The position numbers and the translations under genes were made by a program. DNA of 64,000 nt, taken from NCBI GenBank assembly GCA_963836355.1, contig CAWIJO010000029.1, positions 62,001 to 126,000 on the forward strand, given 5' to 3'. This DNA comes from Palsa-506 sp963836355. GTDB lineage: Bacteria > Actinomycetota > Actinomycetes > Streptosporangiales > Streptosporangiaceae. The notes below the pieces were generated by a model, which saw nothing but the letters and a program-made list of their open reading frames with translations, made no database searches and had not been told where the DNA came from. Shown here piece by piece: positions 25,880-36,190 of the stretch (its first letter is position 1; each line of letters opens with the position of its first letter).

Positions 25880-27125
25880 CGGGGGCCGTTAACGCCTGCA
25901 GCGCGCTCGCGCCAGGCCGGCGCCAGCGCGCCGAGCATCAGCAGCCCGGTCAGGGCGAAAGCCGCTGGGTAACCGGTGCTGGCAACGAACAGCCCGAACA
26001 CCGCTGGGCCGGCCCCGTAACCCGCATCGTAGGCCAGGTTCCACAGGGCGCTGGCGGTCCCGTACCCGGAGGTCGGCACCCGGTCGATCATCAGCGCGAA
26101 GGTGGCGTTCTGGCAGACCCCGAAGCCAGCCCCGAAAAGGCACATGCCCGTGATCACCGCCGCCGGGGTCGTCACCCAGATCAGCAAGGTCATCCCGATT
26201 GCGGCAATCACCAGGCCGGGAATCAGCAAGCCCGCGTGACCGTGCCGGTCGCCATGCCGCCCGGCGACCCAGCGGCCGAGCGTGGCCGTCGCCGCCTGCG
26301 CGAACAGCCCGGCGGCTGCGACGCTGCCGGCCGCCCCGACGGCGAGCGGCAGGAAGGCGACCACCACGCCGGCCGACACGGTGGTTGCCGCGAAGACGAG
26401 GGACGGGCGCAGCTGACCGCCCCGGCACAGGCCGGCGAGCAGGCCGGCTGCTCGGTGCCCGCCGCCGCCTCGTCATGGCCAGCCACGGCTGGCAGCCACG
26501 GGGTGGCCGCCAGCGGGGCAAGCGCGGCAACTGCCGTGATGACGATGACGACCGCGTAACTCGTGTTGTCGGCCAGCCAGACCCCTGACGGCAGCGCGAC
26601 GACCGCGGGCACGCAGGACACCACTCCGGCAAGTCCTAGCCCTTCGCCGCGCCGTTCCCGCGGCAGCACCGTGGCCACCAGGGCGCCGGTGACCACCGTG
26701 TTGAGGCCGAAGCCGACGCCGCGCACGAGGCTCACCGCGACGATCGTGTACATCCGGTCGGGGGCTAGCAGCGCCAGCGCCGGTCCGCCGAGCAGCAATG
26801 CCCCGAAGGCGAATACCACCCGGTTGCCGTATCGCCGCATGAGGGCCGGCGCGGCGAACTCGGCCGCCACGCAGGCCAGCATCAAGGCGGCCGTCACGAG
26901 GCCGGCCACGGAACTGCCCGCGCCAGCCGACACAGCGTACATCGGTGTCACCGACAGCAGCAGGTAGAAGCTGGTGAGCGCGCCGAAGGAAGACATCAGA
27001 ACCAGCGCAAAGCGGCCGCTGACGAGCCGGGCGCGGGGGGCGGGATCGACGGCCGACCCGGTGGCGGCGGCAGTCTTGGCGGGGGCGGCGGACGGGGCGG
27101 ACTTAGTCAGGATGAGAGTGCTCAT
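25876..27125 (-). pseudogene. MFS transporter with one frameshift
   Basis: The N-terminal frame (from ATG 27125) covers about eight helices, including RFALVLMSSFGALTSFYLLL and RGVGFGLNTVVTGALVATVL. The C-terminal frame covers the rest, starting LLAGLCRGGQLRPSLVFAAT and ending in stop 25878-25876. The two frames cross between about 26420 and 26450. One indel would restore a full 12-helix exporter, so this could be a sequencing error. It is translationally coupled to the MshC-like gene and divergent from the MocR regulator, a classic exporter-regulator arrangement. Confidence 0.8.
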
Positions 27126-27146
27126 GACTGCGACGGTAAGTCTGAA

Positions 27147-27168
27147 GTGGAACACTGATAAGGTCCAA
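27147..27168. promoter_or_regulatory. Candidate operator between MFS and MocR genes
   Basis: GTGGAAC and GGTCCAA form an imperfect inverted repeat with eight bases between. It lies within the 47-base divergent spacer and only five bases before the MocR ATG, so the regulator may be expressed from a leaderless or nearly leaderless transcript and autoregulated. Confidence 0.4.
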
Positions 27169-27172
27169 TTTC

Positions 27173-28600
27173 ATGACTATCCAGTGGTCCGGTTTGGGGC
27201 CGGACTTGCTCCTGCGGCTGGATCGCGGATCCGGTCGGCCGCTCCGGCCGCAGCTGGAAGCCGGGATCCGGGACGCGATAAGGAGCGGCAGGCTAGGGGT
27301 CGGCGAGCGACTGCCGTCATCCCGGGAACTCGCCCGCGACCTTGGCGTGTCCCGCGGCCTGGTGCAGGAGTGCTACGCGCAGTTGCTGTCCGAGGGGTAC
27401 CTGGCCAGTCACGTCGGATCGGCTACCCGGGTCGCGACGGGGGCGCACCGGGCGCTGCCCGGGCCAGCCCCCGGGCTGGCCGCGCCGCAGCGGCTGCTGG
27501 CGGACTTCCGGTCGGGCGTGCCCGACCTGGCGAGCTTTCCGCGCAGCGACTGGGTGTGGGCAACCCGGGAGGCGTGCCGGACCGTGGCGACGGCGGACCT
27601 GGACTACGGTGACCCGCGCGGCAGCGCCGTGCTGCGCCACGTGGTCGCCGGCTACGCCCGGCGCGTCCGCGCAGCTGTCGCCGAACCGGAACACATCGTC
27701 ATCTGCACCGGGTTCGCTCAGGGCCTCAACCTTGTGCTGCGCGTGCTGGCCCAGATCGGCGTGCGGTGCGCCGCGTTCGAGGATCCTGGCTACGGGAGCA
27801 CCGAGACCAGCGAGACCGTGCGGGCCACGGCCGCGACCAGCATGCAGGTCGTGCACGTGCCCGTGGATGAATCCGGCATCGACGTCGCGGCGCTCGACGC
27901 GAGCGCCGCCCGCGTGGTCGTGGTGACTCCAGCGCACCAGGCGCCGACCGGAGTCGTGCTCACGGCCAGGCGGCGGCACGCGCTGGTCGAGTGGGCGAAC
28001 CGCAACGACGCGTTCATCATCGAGGACGATTACGATTCCGAGTTCCGCTATGACCGGGAGCCGATCGGCGTCCTGCAGGGACTCGCACCGGACCGGGTCG
28101 CCGCGATCGGCACGGTCAGCAAGGCGCTGGCGCCAGCGGTACGACTCGGCTGGGTGCTCGTGCCACCGTTGCTGGCCGCCGCGGTGGCCGAGGAGAAGCG
28201 GATCAGCGACCGCGGCTCGTCCGGGCTGGACCAGATCGCGCTGGCAGCCCTGCTGGAGTCCGGCCGATACGACCGGCATCTGCGGCGCATGCGCGCCATC
28301 TACGCGCGCAGGCGGAGCGCGGTAATCGATGCGCTCGCGCGGCATGCGCCAGAGGTCAGGCTGACCGGACTGGCGGCGGGGTTTCATGCCGTGGCGCAGC
28401 TGCCAGCCCCCGCCGACGAGCAGGCAGTCGTCACGGCGGCGCGCGAGCGCTCCGTCGGCCTCTACGGGATGGCCCCGCACCGGGCCACCAGCGCGGCCGG
28501 GCCGGCTCAGCTCGTTCTCGGGTTCGGCCAGGTCAGCGAGCGGGCGATTGAGCCGGGCATCGCTGCCGTCGCAGACCTGCTGCGCGCGGCGGGCAACTAG
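27173..28600 (+). CDS. MocR-type regulator (GntR wHTH fused to aminotransferase-like domain)
   Basis: The 475-residue protein has a GntR winged helix at about 20-85 (SGRLGVGERLPSSRELARDL) and a fold-type I aminotransferase domain at about 110-470. The PLP-binding Lys is in IGTVSKALAPAVRLGW, and EDDYDSEFRYDREP marks the conserved acidic segment. MocR proteins sense PLP, amino acids or related amines. It is divergent from the MFS/MshC-like pair and is the natural candidate to control it. Confidence 0.93.
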   Translation: MTIQWSGLGPDLLLRLDRGSGRPLRPQLEAGIRDAIRSGRLGVGERLPSSRELARDLGVSRGLVQECYAQLLSEGYLASHVGSATRVATGAHRALPGPAPGLAAPQRLLADFRSGVPDLASFPRSDWVWATREACRTVATADLDYGDPRGSAVLRHVVAGYARRVRAAVAEPEHIVICTGFAQGLNLVLRVLAQIGVRCAAFEDPGYGSTETSETVRATAATSMQVVHVPVDESGIDVAALDASAARVVVVTPAHQAPTGVVLTARRRHALVEWANRNDAFIIEDDYDSEFRYDREPIGVLQGLAPDRVAAIGTVSKALAPAVRLGWVLVPPLLAAAVAEEKRISDRGSSGLDQIALAALLESGRYDRHLRRMRAIYARRRSAVIDALARHAPEVRLTGLAAGFHAVAQLPAPADEQAVVTAARERSVGLYGMAPHRATSAAGPAQLVLGFGQVSERAIEPGIAAVADLLRAAGN

Positions 28601-28735
28601 CCGCCCCGGCCGGATAGCCCGGCTGGCGCCGCGAAACCAGCCCGCCGGGCGGCCCGGGTACCGCAGCCGCCGCGGCGCCGGGCCGTCGGCCAGCTCGCTG
28701 TCCCGTCTGCTCGGCAACGCCTAGCCTGCCGCCGG

Positions 28736-29731
28736 TCAGTCCGCCGCGCCGGTCAGTCCGCCTGCCGATCCGTTGGCTCTAATGCCGCCGATGACCTGGG
28801 CAAGCTGCTCGAGCTCACGGTCGGAGGTGACGAAGTAGGAGAGCCCGAAGGCGTGCTGCCTGGCCTGCAGGTCATGGCGGATCTGATCGGGTGACCCGAT
28901 GAAGACCGACGGCATTGCCCAAAGCTCTTCGCAGCTGGTCCCGGTCCAGCCTCGCTGCCGGATGAGTTCTTCGGTGTCCCGCCGCCGGTGACTGGTGATG
29001 AGAAATGTCGCGAACGTGCTCAGCTCCAGATCCGGGAACCGCTCTCCCGCGGCGGCCTTGAGGATGTCGAGCTTCGCATGCATCGCGGCCGGCCCGCGAT
29101 CAGCGGGGTCGTCGGTATCTTCGCCCGCGCGGATGGGCGCGGGCAGTATGCCGACGATGTCGGCCCGCTGGGCCGCGAGCGCGAGCATTTTCGGCCCGCC
29201 GCCGCCGATCAGCAGCGGCGGGCGCGGCCGCTGGACGGGCGCGATCGGCAGCCGCAGCGAGTTGATGGTGTAGTGGCTGCCCTGGAAGTTGACGGTGTCA
29301 CCCTTCAGCAGGGCGGCGATGATCTGGGCGGCTTCCGCCAGCCGGGCGATGCGGCTGCGCGGCGGGTCGAAGGAAATGCCCATCTGGTCGTACTCACCGT
29401 GCAGCCATCCGGCACCGAGACCGAGTTCGAACCGGCCGTCAGAGAGCCAGTCGATCGTCGCGGCTTCGTGCGCGACCAGCGCCGGGTGCCGGTAGTCGTT
29501 GCTGAGAACCATGGTGCCGATCCGCAGCCGGGTCGTGTGCGCGGCCACCGCTGATGCCATAGCCATCGGCGCGAGCTGCGGGCCGTAGGGCTCGGCGGCG
29601 ATATGGTCACGAATCAGCAGCGTGTCGACTCCGGCCTGTTCGATCCGGCCGACATGATCGAGCCATTCGCAGCGATCCGGGATCGTCTCGTTCACCACTG
29701 CGAACCGCAGCCGCCGGTGCACTCCTGTCAT
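28736..29731 (-). CDS. LLM-class flavin oxidoreductase, probably F420-dependent
   Basis: The 331-residue protein has the luciferase-like TIM barrel with RFAVVNETIPDRCEWLDHVG, LLIRDHIAAEPYG, ATIDWLSDGRFELGLGAGW and PPLLIGGGGPKMLALAAQRA. The start ATG at 29731 has AAGGA seven bases upstream; longer upstream frames are not conserved. F420 rather than FMN use is inferred from the actinomycete subfamily with this C-terminal region. Confidence 0.9.
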   Translation of the reverse strand: MTGVHRRLRFAVVNETIPDRCEWLDHVGRIEQAGVDTLLIRDHIAAEPYGPQLAPMAMASAVAAHTTRLRIGTMVLSNDYRHPALVAHEAATIDWLSDGRFELGLGAGWLHGEYDQMGISFDPPRSRIARLAEAAQIIAALLKGDTVNFQGSHYTINSLRLPIAPVQRPRPPLLIGGGGPKMLALAAQRADIVGILPAPIRAGEDTDDPADRGPAAMHAKLDILKAAAGERFPDLELSTFATFLITSHRRRDTEELIRQRGWTGTSCEELWAMPSVFIGSPDQIRHDLQARQHAFGLSYFVTSDRELEQLAQVIGGIRANGSAGGLTGAAD

Positions 29732-29813
29732 AGGTTCATCCTTTCTGATCCAGCGCCTGGCGGGCGAGATCGCGCGGTGTCGGCAGGCGTGGATCCGCAG
29801 TAGCATCGCGATC

Positions 29814-31628
29814 ATGGCGAGGATGACGTCCCCGCCGCGGCTGCGCGGGCGCGCGGTGGAGATCGATGCCCTGGGCGAGGCCGCTGGTGATCGGGGTTGA
29901 CGACTTGCAATGGGCAGATCCGTCCAGCCTGCTGACGCTGGGAACGCTGGTCCGCAGTCTCGGGTATCTGCCGGTGGCGCTGATCGGATGCTTGCGGCCC
30001 GCGCCGCGCGTCGCTGAGCTGGACCGGCTGGCCGGCCTGCTGCACGACGTCGGCGGGCGCCGCCTGGTCGTGGGCAGGCTCGGCGCGGAGGCAGTGACGG
30101 AGCTGGCGGCTGAGTCCGTGGCTGCCGAGCCGGGGCCGCAGCTGCTGGCCGCGATCGAGGGGGCCGCCGGCAACCCGCTGCAGCTTCACGTTCACTGAGC
30201 TGTCGGTGACCATGGCTCAACCCGCCCTGGACCTGGCCTGGATCCTCGCGGAGGGCATTACTGCACAGGTGCTGGAAGACGACGGCGCCCGGCTGCGATT
30301 CCGGCACGACCTGATTCGCGAGGCGCTCTATGCGGACCTGCCGCTCAGCGTCCGCCGCGGCCTGCACCGGGAGGCCGGGCGGCGGTTGGCGGAATCGGGC
30401 GCGCCGGTCCTGCAAGTGGCCGAGCAGCTAGCCCGCGGGGCAGGTCATGGGGACGCTGAAGCCATCGAGTGGCTGAGCAGGGCAGCGCGGGAGCTGCGGC
30501 GGCCGGCGACCACGCGACCACCAGTACCGCGCTGGCCCTGGTCGCGAGCTCGACCGGCTCGAGGAGGCCAGGGCGACGCTCGACGTCGGCCGGCGGATCA
30601 GCGAGGAGTTCGGCGTCCGCTGGCACCTGCCCGGCTATCAGGCGGTCCGCGGCATGGAGCGCTTCATCGCCGGGGAATGGGATGACGCCATTGCCGAACT
30701 TGAGGCGAGCGTCAGCCTGGCGGACGAGACTGGCTCGAAGTACACGCTCGCGTACGCCTTCGGTGTGCGGTCGCTGATCGGACTGCATCGCAATGACCTG
30801 CGCGGCGCTCATGCCGCCGCCACCGCCGCCGGCGAGTACGCCGCAGCCGGCCTGCGGTTCCGCGCCCAGTGGGCGGCGTGGGCACGAGCGCTCCTGCTCG
30901 AGGCCGACGGCCAGGTCGCCGCCGCGCTCACGACGCTGACCGAGTGCTGGGACCATTGCGCCGAGCTGGGGCTCACGCTGGAGTACCGGCTTATCGGGAC
31001 CGATCTTGTCCGTCTCGCGCTGGCCGGCGGCGAGCCGGGGAGGGCGCTGGACGTGGCTGCGGCTGTTACCGAAGTGGCGGATCAGAATGATGTTTCGTCG
31101 CTGACCGGCGCCGCATTGCGCTGCCGGGGCCTGGCCGAAGGTGACGCCGAGCTATTGCACGCGGCCGCCTGCGCTTACGAACGCGGCCCGCGGCGGCTGG
31201 AGCTTGCGCTTGCCAGCGAGGACGCCGGCGCTGCCTTCGCCAGGCGAGGCGACATGGCCCGCGGCCGACCGCTGCTGGACCAGGCCATCGCCAGCTACGA
31301 GCGGCTCGACGCCGCGCGCGACCTCGCCCGTGCCGAGGCGACGCTTCGCTCGGCAGGCGTCCGGCGTGGCCGCCGTGGCGCCAGGAAGCGGCCGCAGATC
31401 GGCTGGCGCGGCCTCACCCCGACCGAGCGCACGGTCGCGGGCTTGGTCGCCGAGGGGCTATCCAATCCCCAGATCGGCGAGCGGCTCTATGTGTCGTCCC
31501 GGACCGTGCAGACCCATCTCGCGCATGTTTTCGCCAAGCTGGACATCTCCTCCCGCGCTCAGCTCGCCGCCGAGGTGACCAGGCATCGAGGCACTGCACG
31601 AGGCCCCGGATCGGCGCTGGCGCCATAG
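29814..31628 (+). pseudogene. LuxR-family ATP-binding (LAL) regulator, gutted and frameshifted
   Basis: An intact start reads MARMTSPPRLRGRAVEIDAL and then jumps, out of frame, straight to the Walker B region PLVIGVDDLQWADPSSL. The Walker A segment and about 90 residues are gone. Further shifts occur near 30190 and in 30480-30660. The C-terminal TPR-like part and the LuxR helix-turn-helix (LTPTERTVAGLVAEGLSNPQ) are intact to the stop at 31628. The 3' part from about 30654 could still be translated as a DNA-binding fragment, but as a regulator it is dead. Confidence 0.88.
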
Positions 31629-31641
31629 GCTGGTCGGCCCG

Positions 31642-33117
31642 TCACCCCGTTGCCTCGCGGCGGGACCAGGAGAGGCGCTGCGGTGCCGACGGGACGCGGG
31701 GGGTGTCCTCGAGCAGCCCGAGTTGCACGGACTGCCGGGTCAGTACGGCGTCGAGTAGCCACTCGGAGGCGATCCGCATCTTATTGGCCGGGATCGCGGA
31801 TAGGTGATAGCCCCGGGTCACGGCCTTGGCCGGCAGGCCGGATAGCCGTAGCCCAGCTGGGTTCGCGGCCGCCTTGGCGCCGCCGAGATCGACCGTGAAG
31901 CCTAGATCGTGGTGCCGGTATGGCCGTGGCCGGGCGTAGCCGAGCGACGCGGCGATGTTGCCTGCTGCCCGGCGGCCCTGCCGCACGGCGTGCTGCGCTG
32001 TCATGGCGGTGATCTCGCCGGGGCGGGTGAGATCCGGCACGGCCGCGGCGTCGCCGCAGGCGAAGAACTCCGGATGCCCGGGCACGCTGAGGTACTCGTC
32101 GACCGACAGGCGGCCCGCGGACGTTGCCAGGCCCAGCGTGCCGACTAGCGGATCGGGGCGTACTCCGACGCACCAGATGAGCGAGCGGGTGGGGACGAAC
32201 TCGCCGTCGGACGTCAGCACGCCGTCGTCGGCCGCCTTCTCGATAGTGGTGCCGGTGCGGATCTCGACGCCGCGGCTGGTCAGCACCCGGTGGGCAGTGG
32301 CGGACAGATGCCGGTCCAGCTCCGGCAGTACTCGCGGGGCGGTGTCCAGCAGCAACCAGCGGATCTGCTGGTGACGCAGCGCCGGGTACCTGCGTGCGAC
32401 CGCCCGGGTGAGCAACTGGCCGTGCGCGGCGACCTCGGTCCCGGTGTAGCCGGCGCCGACCACCACGAAGGTGCAGCGCGCGTCCTGCTCGGCGGCGGCG
32501 AAATGGCCCGGCACCCCGACCAGGCCGTCCGGTACAGCGGGATCGGGCGCTCCGCCCGGGCCGGGGGAGTCGGCTGCGGCGACGACGCCTGCCGCGGCAG
32601 CCAGCTCGATCTGCCGCACGAGATGGTCGCGCAGCGCCAGGCCCTCGCGGATGCTGCGGAACCCGAGCGCATGCTCGGCGAGACCAGGGACCGGGAGCAG
32701 CTTGCCTACGCTGCCCACCGTTAGCAGCAGCCGGTCATAGGACATGGTGCGCCGGATTCCCTCCGGATCGGCGAACCCGACGCTCCGCCCGGCGATGTCG
32801 ATCTCGTCGACCGTGCCTGACACCGTCCTGACCCCGGGCCCGGCGGCCGCCAGCGGCACCGCGACCCGGCGCGGATCCAGTATCCCGGCTGCCACCTCGG
32901 GCAGCAGCGGCAGGTAGAGGAAGTAGTCCGTGGGACTGATCAGGACGATCTCGACCTGATCGGTGCCAGCCCGCCGCGGCCACCGGCGGCGGTTAACCAT
33001 GCGGGACAGCGTGCGCGCGGCATGGAAGCCGGCAAAACCGCCGCCGACGATGACGACTCGCTCCGGGCGGCCAGGACGGTCGGCGAGTACCCGCCCGGAA
33101 GCTTGTGCTGAGCTCAT
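31642..33117 (-). CDS. Type II NADH dehydrogenase (FAD-dependent)
   Basis: The 491-residue flavoprotein starts at ATG 33117 with GGAGG eight bases upstream. It has the FAD-binding VVIVGGGFAGFHAARTL, the second dinucleotide fold FVVVGAGYTGTEVAAHGQLL, and EFFACGDAAAVPD. It resembles NDH-2 enzymes that pass electrons from NADH to quinone at the membrane. A Gly/Pro-rich insert of about 30 residues before the second Rossmann fold is unusual. It is convergent with the LAL relic. Confidence 0.88.
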   Translation of the reverse strand: MSSAQASGRVLADRPGRPERVVIVGGGFAGFHAARTLSRMVNRRRWPRRAGTDQVEIVLISPTDYFLYLPLLPEVAAGILDPRRVAVPLAAAGPGVRTVSGTVDEIDIAGRSVGFADPEGIRRTMSYDRLLLTVGSVGKLLPVPGLAEHALGFRSIREGLALRDHLVRQIELAAAAGVVAAADSPGPGGAPDPAVPDGLVGVPGHFAAAEQDARCTFVVVGAGYTGTEVAAHGQLLTRAVARRYPALRHQQIRWLLLDTAPRVLPELDRHLSATAHRVLTSRGVEIRTGTTIEKAADDGVLTSDGEFVPTRSLIWCVGVRPDPLVGTLGLATSAGRLSVDEYLSVPGHPEFFACGDAAAVPDLTRPGEITAMTAQHAVRQGRRAAGNIAASLGYARPRPYRHHDLGFTVDLGGAKAAANPAGLRLSGLPAKAVTRGYHLSAIPANKMRIASEWLLDAVLTRQSVQLGLLEDTPRVPSAPQRLSWSRREATG

Positions 33118-33236
33118 GGTGGCAACCTCCAAGAAGCCGGCGTCGCCGCAGCTTGCAGTGACTTCCCCTACCGTGCCGCCGCAGCCGGGCAGGAGACATC
33201 CGCCGGCCGGCCTAGATCTGCCTACCCGCCGTTCTT

Positions 33237-33286
33237 GATCGTGGTGGTTGTTGGCGGGCTCTCGGCTACCTAAACCCACCACGATC
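33237..33286. repeat. 11-bp inverted repeat with 28-base loop
   Basis: Arms 33237-33247 and 33276-33286 (GATCGTGGTGG and its complement) are perfect. The element lies between the P450 relic and the NADH dehydrogenase start. It may terminate transcription from the minus-strand relic or act as an operator. Confidence 0.5.
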
Positions 33287-33290
33287 ATGG

Positions 33291-33543
33291 TCAGCGCCGG
33301 GCGGCGGCGCCGGTCCAGCGCTGCGGGAGCGCTTTGATCCCGTAGATGCCCTCGACGCCGCCCAGCTCGGCCGCGCCTTCCACGGCGAGGCCAGGCATGC
33401 GCGACGCGAGGAAGATGAGCGCTTCCTCCAGCTCCGCGCGGCTGGGTTGGCGCCAAGGCAGTAGTGCGGTCCGGCACCTCCCCGGTCAGCTCGGCTGCCA
33501 TCGTGTCGAAAACGGGAAGGTCCAGGTCGGTCACCGTGGTCAC
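33291..33543 (-). pseudogene. Cytochrome P450 relic: both ends, no middle
   Basis: A GTG start at 33543 gives TTVTDLDLPVFDTMAAELTG, the typical start of an actinomycete P450. Within a few codons the sequence jumps to the haem-binding segment GPHYCLGAN and then, after another shift, AELEEALIFLASRMPGLAVE and GGVEGIYGIKALPQRWTG to the stop. About 320-330 residues are missing. The gene is non-functional. Confidence 0.82.
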
Positions 33544-33697
33544 GGCAGCTCCCTCGGGCAGCGAGAAAGGAACCTCCCTGCGATTCAACCCGCCTAGCGC
33601 CGCGAGCGCGAGGGCAGTATCGCCAGCTGCCGCGGCAACCGAAGCTGGACAGCCGGCCATCGCTGGATGTCACTAACCGCACATTGTTGATCGCTGT

Positions 33698-34054
33698 ATG
33701 CTGCCGGGCGTGCGCGTCAATCCTGCGGTCGGCAGCCGCCAGTCCCAGCCAGCTGATCCGGTTGACCAGACGGCCGGCGTCCAGACCTTGCTGGCCATGG
33801 CCGTTCCGGTGCTGGCCGCCGCCGACCCGGCCGGGCCGCTGCCCGCGCACCGGGCAGACCCGGCCGGAGCCCTACCGCTTTACCAGGCGGCTGTCGCCTC
33901 CACCGGGTGGGATCCCGCCGCTGGTAGCCGCCTCACTCCTTGTCGTGACGCAGGCCGTGGGCCAGAGCCAGAACTCGCTCGATCCCGGTCGGCCAAGCAC
34001 GCAAGGCGGGCCCGCCAGGCGGGCCCGCCCGGCCAGCCCGTGACGGTTGGCTAG
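33698..34054 (+). CDS. Hypothetical coding-like frame, possibly a remnant
   Basis: This 118-residue frame shows the G/C-rich third positions of real genes here over its first 80 codons (VQTLLAMAVPVLAAADPAGP, LPLYQAAVASTGWDPAAG). No ribosome site or known domain is visible. A 12-base palindrome, GGCGGGCCCGCC, is tandemly repeated at 34005-34029 within its end. The upstream gap 33544-33697 holds nothing recognisable. Confidence 0.3.
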   Translation: MLPGVRVNPAVGSRQSQPADPVDQTAGVQTLLAMAVPVLAAADPAGPLPAHRADPAGALPLYQAAVASTGWDPAAGSRLTPCRDAGRGPEPELARSRSAKHARRARQAGPPGQPVTVG

Positions 34055-34138
34055 GCCCGGCACCTGGACTCCCGAGGCTCAGGCGTTCGCCATCAAGCAG
34101 CTTCGCAAGCTGCCGGAGCCGCTGGGCTCAGGCTGACG

Positions 34139-35105
34139 ATGAAAGGCGGCCCGCGAGTGCCAGCACGGCGGCTGGAAGGGCTGAGCCGCTCGGTTGGCGC
34201 GGCGGGCCTGGGCTGCGCGGCATGTCCGCGGAGTACAACACCGGGGACATCGATGACGCGGCGTCGCTACGGGTGATCGCGCGGGCGCTCGACCCCGGGG
34301 TGACACTCTTCGACACCGCCGACGTCTACGGGCCGTTCGCCAATGAGCTGCTGGGCGGCCGCGGCATCCGCGCACGCGCGGCCGATGTCGTCGTTGCCAC
34401 CAAGGTCGGGCTCGTCCAGGACGCAGCCACTGGCCGCGTCGTCCGCCGCGCCGACCCTGGGCACATCCGCGCATCGTGCGAGGCGTCCCTGCGCAGGCTT
34501 GGCGTTGCCGCGATCGGCGTTTATTACCTGCATCGCGTCGACCCGGCGGTACCCCTGGAGGCGTCCTGGGGCGCGATGGCGGATTCTGGTCGCCGCGGCG
34601 GAGGTGCGGGCGCTCGGGCTGTCGGAGGTGTCAGTCGCCGAGCTGGACCGTGCGCAGTCGGCCTGCCGGTCGCCGCGGTCCAGTCGGAGCTGTCGCTGTG
34701 GACGCGCGGCCGCTGGCCAGCATCGTGCCGTGGTGCCGGGCACACCGCGCGGCGTTTGTCGGGTACGCGCCATTGGGGCGCGGCTACCTGACCGGGACGG
34801 TCCGCAGGGCCGGCTTCCAGCCGGATGACATCCGCTTCGGGAACCCGCGCTTCACGGCCGACGCGATGGCGCGCAACCGGGCCATCCTGACTGTCATCGA
34901 GCGAGTCGCCCGGCGCCATGATGCGACCCTCGCTCAGATCTCGATTGCGTGGGTGCTGGCGCAGGCCGAGCACATCTTGGCTATCCCAGGCACGAAACGG
35001 CTCCGCTACCTGGCGGAGAACTGCCAGGCAGCGGAGCTAGAACTGAGTACCGCCGACCTGGCCGAGCTCGATGCGACGCCGGCCGCCATCGGGAACCGCT
35101 ACTAG
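34139..35105 (+). pseudogene. Aldo/keto reductase with several frameshifts
   Basis: The NADPH-dependent reductase can be followed across at least three frames: LGLGC near the start, then DPGVTLFDTADVYGPFANEL, VVVATKVGL and YYLHRVDP. After shifts near 34580 and 34700 come FVGYAPLGRGYLTG and LAQISIAWVLAQAEHILAIP up to the stop. The catalytic Asp, Tyr, Lys and His positions all survive, so the loss may be recent, or partly sequencing error. Confidence 0.85.
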
Positions 35106-35212
35106 CCCGGCCAGCCCGGCGGTCGCAGCCCTCGAACCCGGCCGGACCAGCACGGCCGGCCGGCAGCGATCGCGTCAACTGCGCCAGCCTGGAGCAGGCC
35201 GGCAAACCCCGC

Positions 35213-35382
35213 CGGGGCCAGGTCACCGACGAGGAGAAGCAGCTCGTCTGCGAGCACTTCGACGAGATCAACGAGCGGCTGGCCCGGCAGCGCCTCCGGA
35301 CGATCAGCCTGGCCGACCCGAGCATGTCGAGCGCTACGCCGTGGCGGAGCTTGCCAGCGAGCGCGCCGTCGAGCCTGCCTAG
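35213..35382 (+). pseudogene. Remnant of a small hypothetical protein
   Basis: The frame DEEKQLVCEHFDEINERLAR followed by LRTISLADP continues, after a one-base shift, as EHVERYAVAELASERA to a stop. It reads like the end of a small soluble actinomycete protein with an amphipathic helix. No start or name can be given. Confidence 0.4.
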
Positions 35383-35444
35383 CAGCGCCCGTCCGGCGGC
35401 GCGAAGCGTGAACGTGCCGATCTGACGGTCAGTTGCGCCCGGCC

Positions 35445-36175
35445 TTACGGCTGCTGGCCGAGCAGGCGGCGGAGGGTACCTGCGTTACGCACGGCGTTGG
35501 CATTGCCGTCGTTGTTGAACGAAAACGTCTTTGCCGAGGCGCTCCCGTTCCCTTATCCGGTCTGCCCACCAGCCCAGGTTGTCGTCGGTGTAAGAACCTG
35601 CGTACAGATGATCGTCATCCGGGCCGTGCATCCGGACGTATGCGAAGTCCGCGGTCGTCCGCAGCACGCACGGCAGGCGGGCGCCGCTCATGACGCAGTA
35701 GGCGGCGCCACGCGTTTCCAGCAGCGCGAAGACATCCTCGTGCTGCCAGCTGGGGTGGCGGGACTCCACTGCGACCCGCACCCACTGGGGAAGCACTTGC
35801 AGGAAATAGGCCAGCCGGGCATCGTCGCGGACGTGGAAAGGCCCGAGCTGGACCAGCAAGACCGCGCGCTTGTCGCCTAGCTCGTGCCAGCAGGCCGCTA
35901 TCCGCCATGCCCATGTCTCGGGCGCGTACAGCCTCTTGCCGTGCATCAGGCCGCGCGGTGCTTTGACCGAGAGCCGGAACCCGGCTGGCAGCCGCTGCTG
36001 CCAGGCCAGGAAGGCGGCGGGCCTGGGCCACCAGTAAAAGCTGCTGTTGAGCTCGGCGGTCGAGAAGACCTCGGCGTAGCGGGCCAGTCTGCTCCGCGCA
36101 GGCAGGCCAGGCGGGTACAGGGCCGGGCTCCCAGTGGTCATAGCTCCAGCCGGAGGTCCCGATGCTCGTCGCCAT
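35445..36175 (-). pseudogene. DUF72-family protein with two frameshifts
   Basis: The true start MATSIGTSGWSYDHWEP (ATG 36175) shifts frame near 36115-36125 into LYPPGLPARSRLARYAEVFS. The body contains STAELNSSFYWWPRPAAFLA and MHGPDDDHLYAGSY. Near 35525 a second shift leads into FNNDGNANAVRNAGTLRRLL and the stop at 35447-35445. DUF72 is a TIM-barrel-like protein of unsettled function. Two single-base corrections would restore it. Confidence 0.85.
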
Positions 36176-36190
36176 GCGCCGCAGGCTGAT

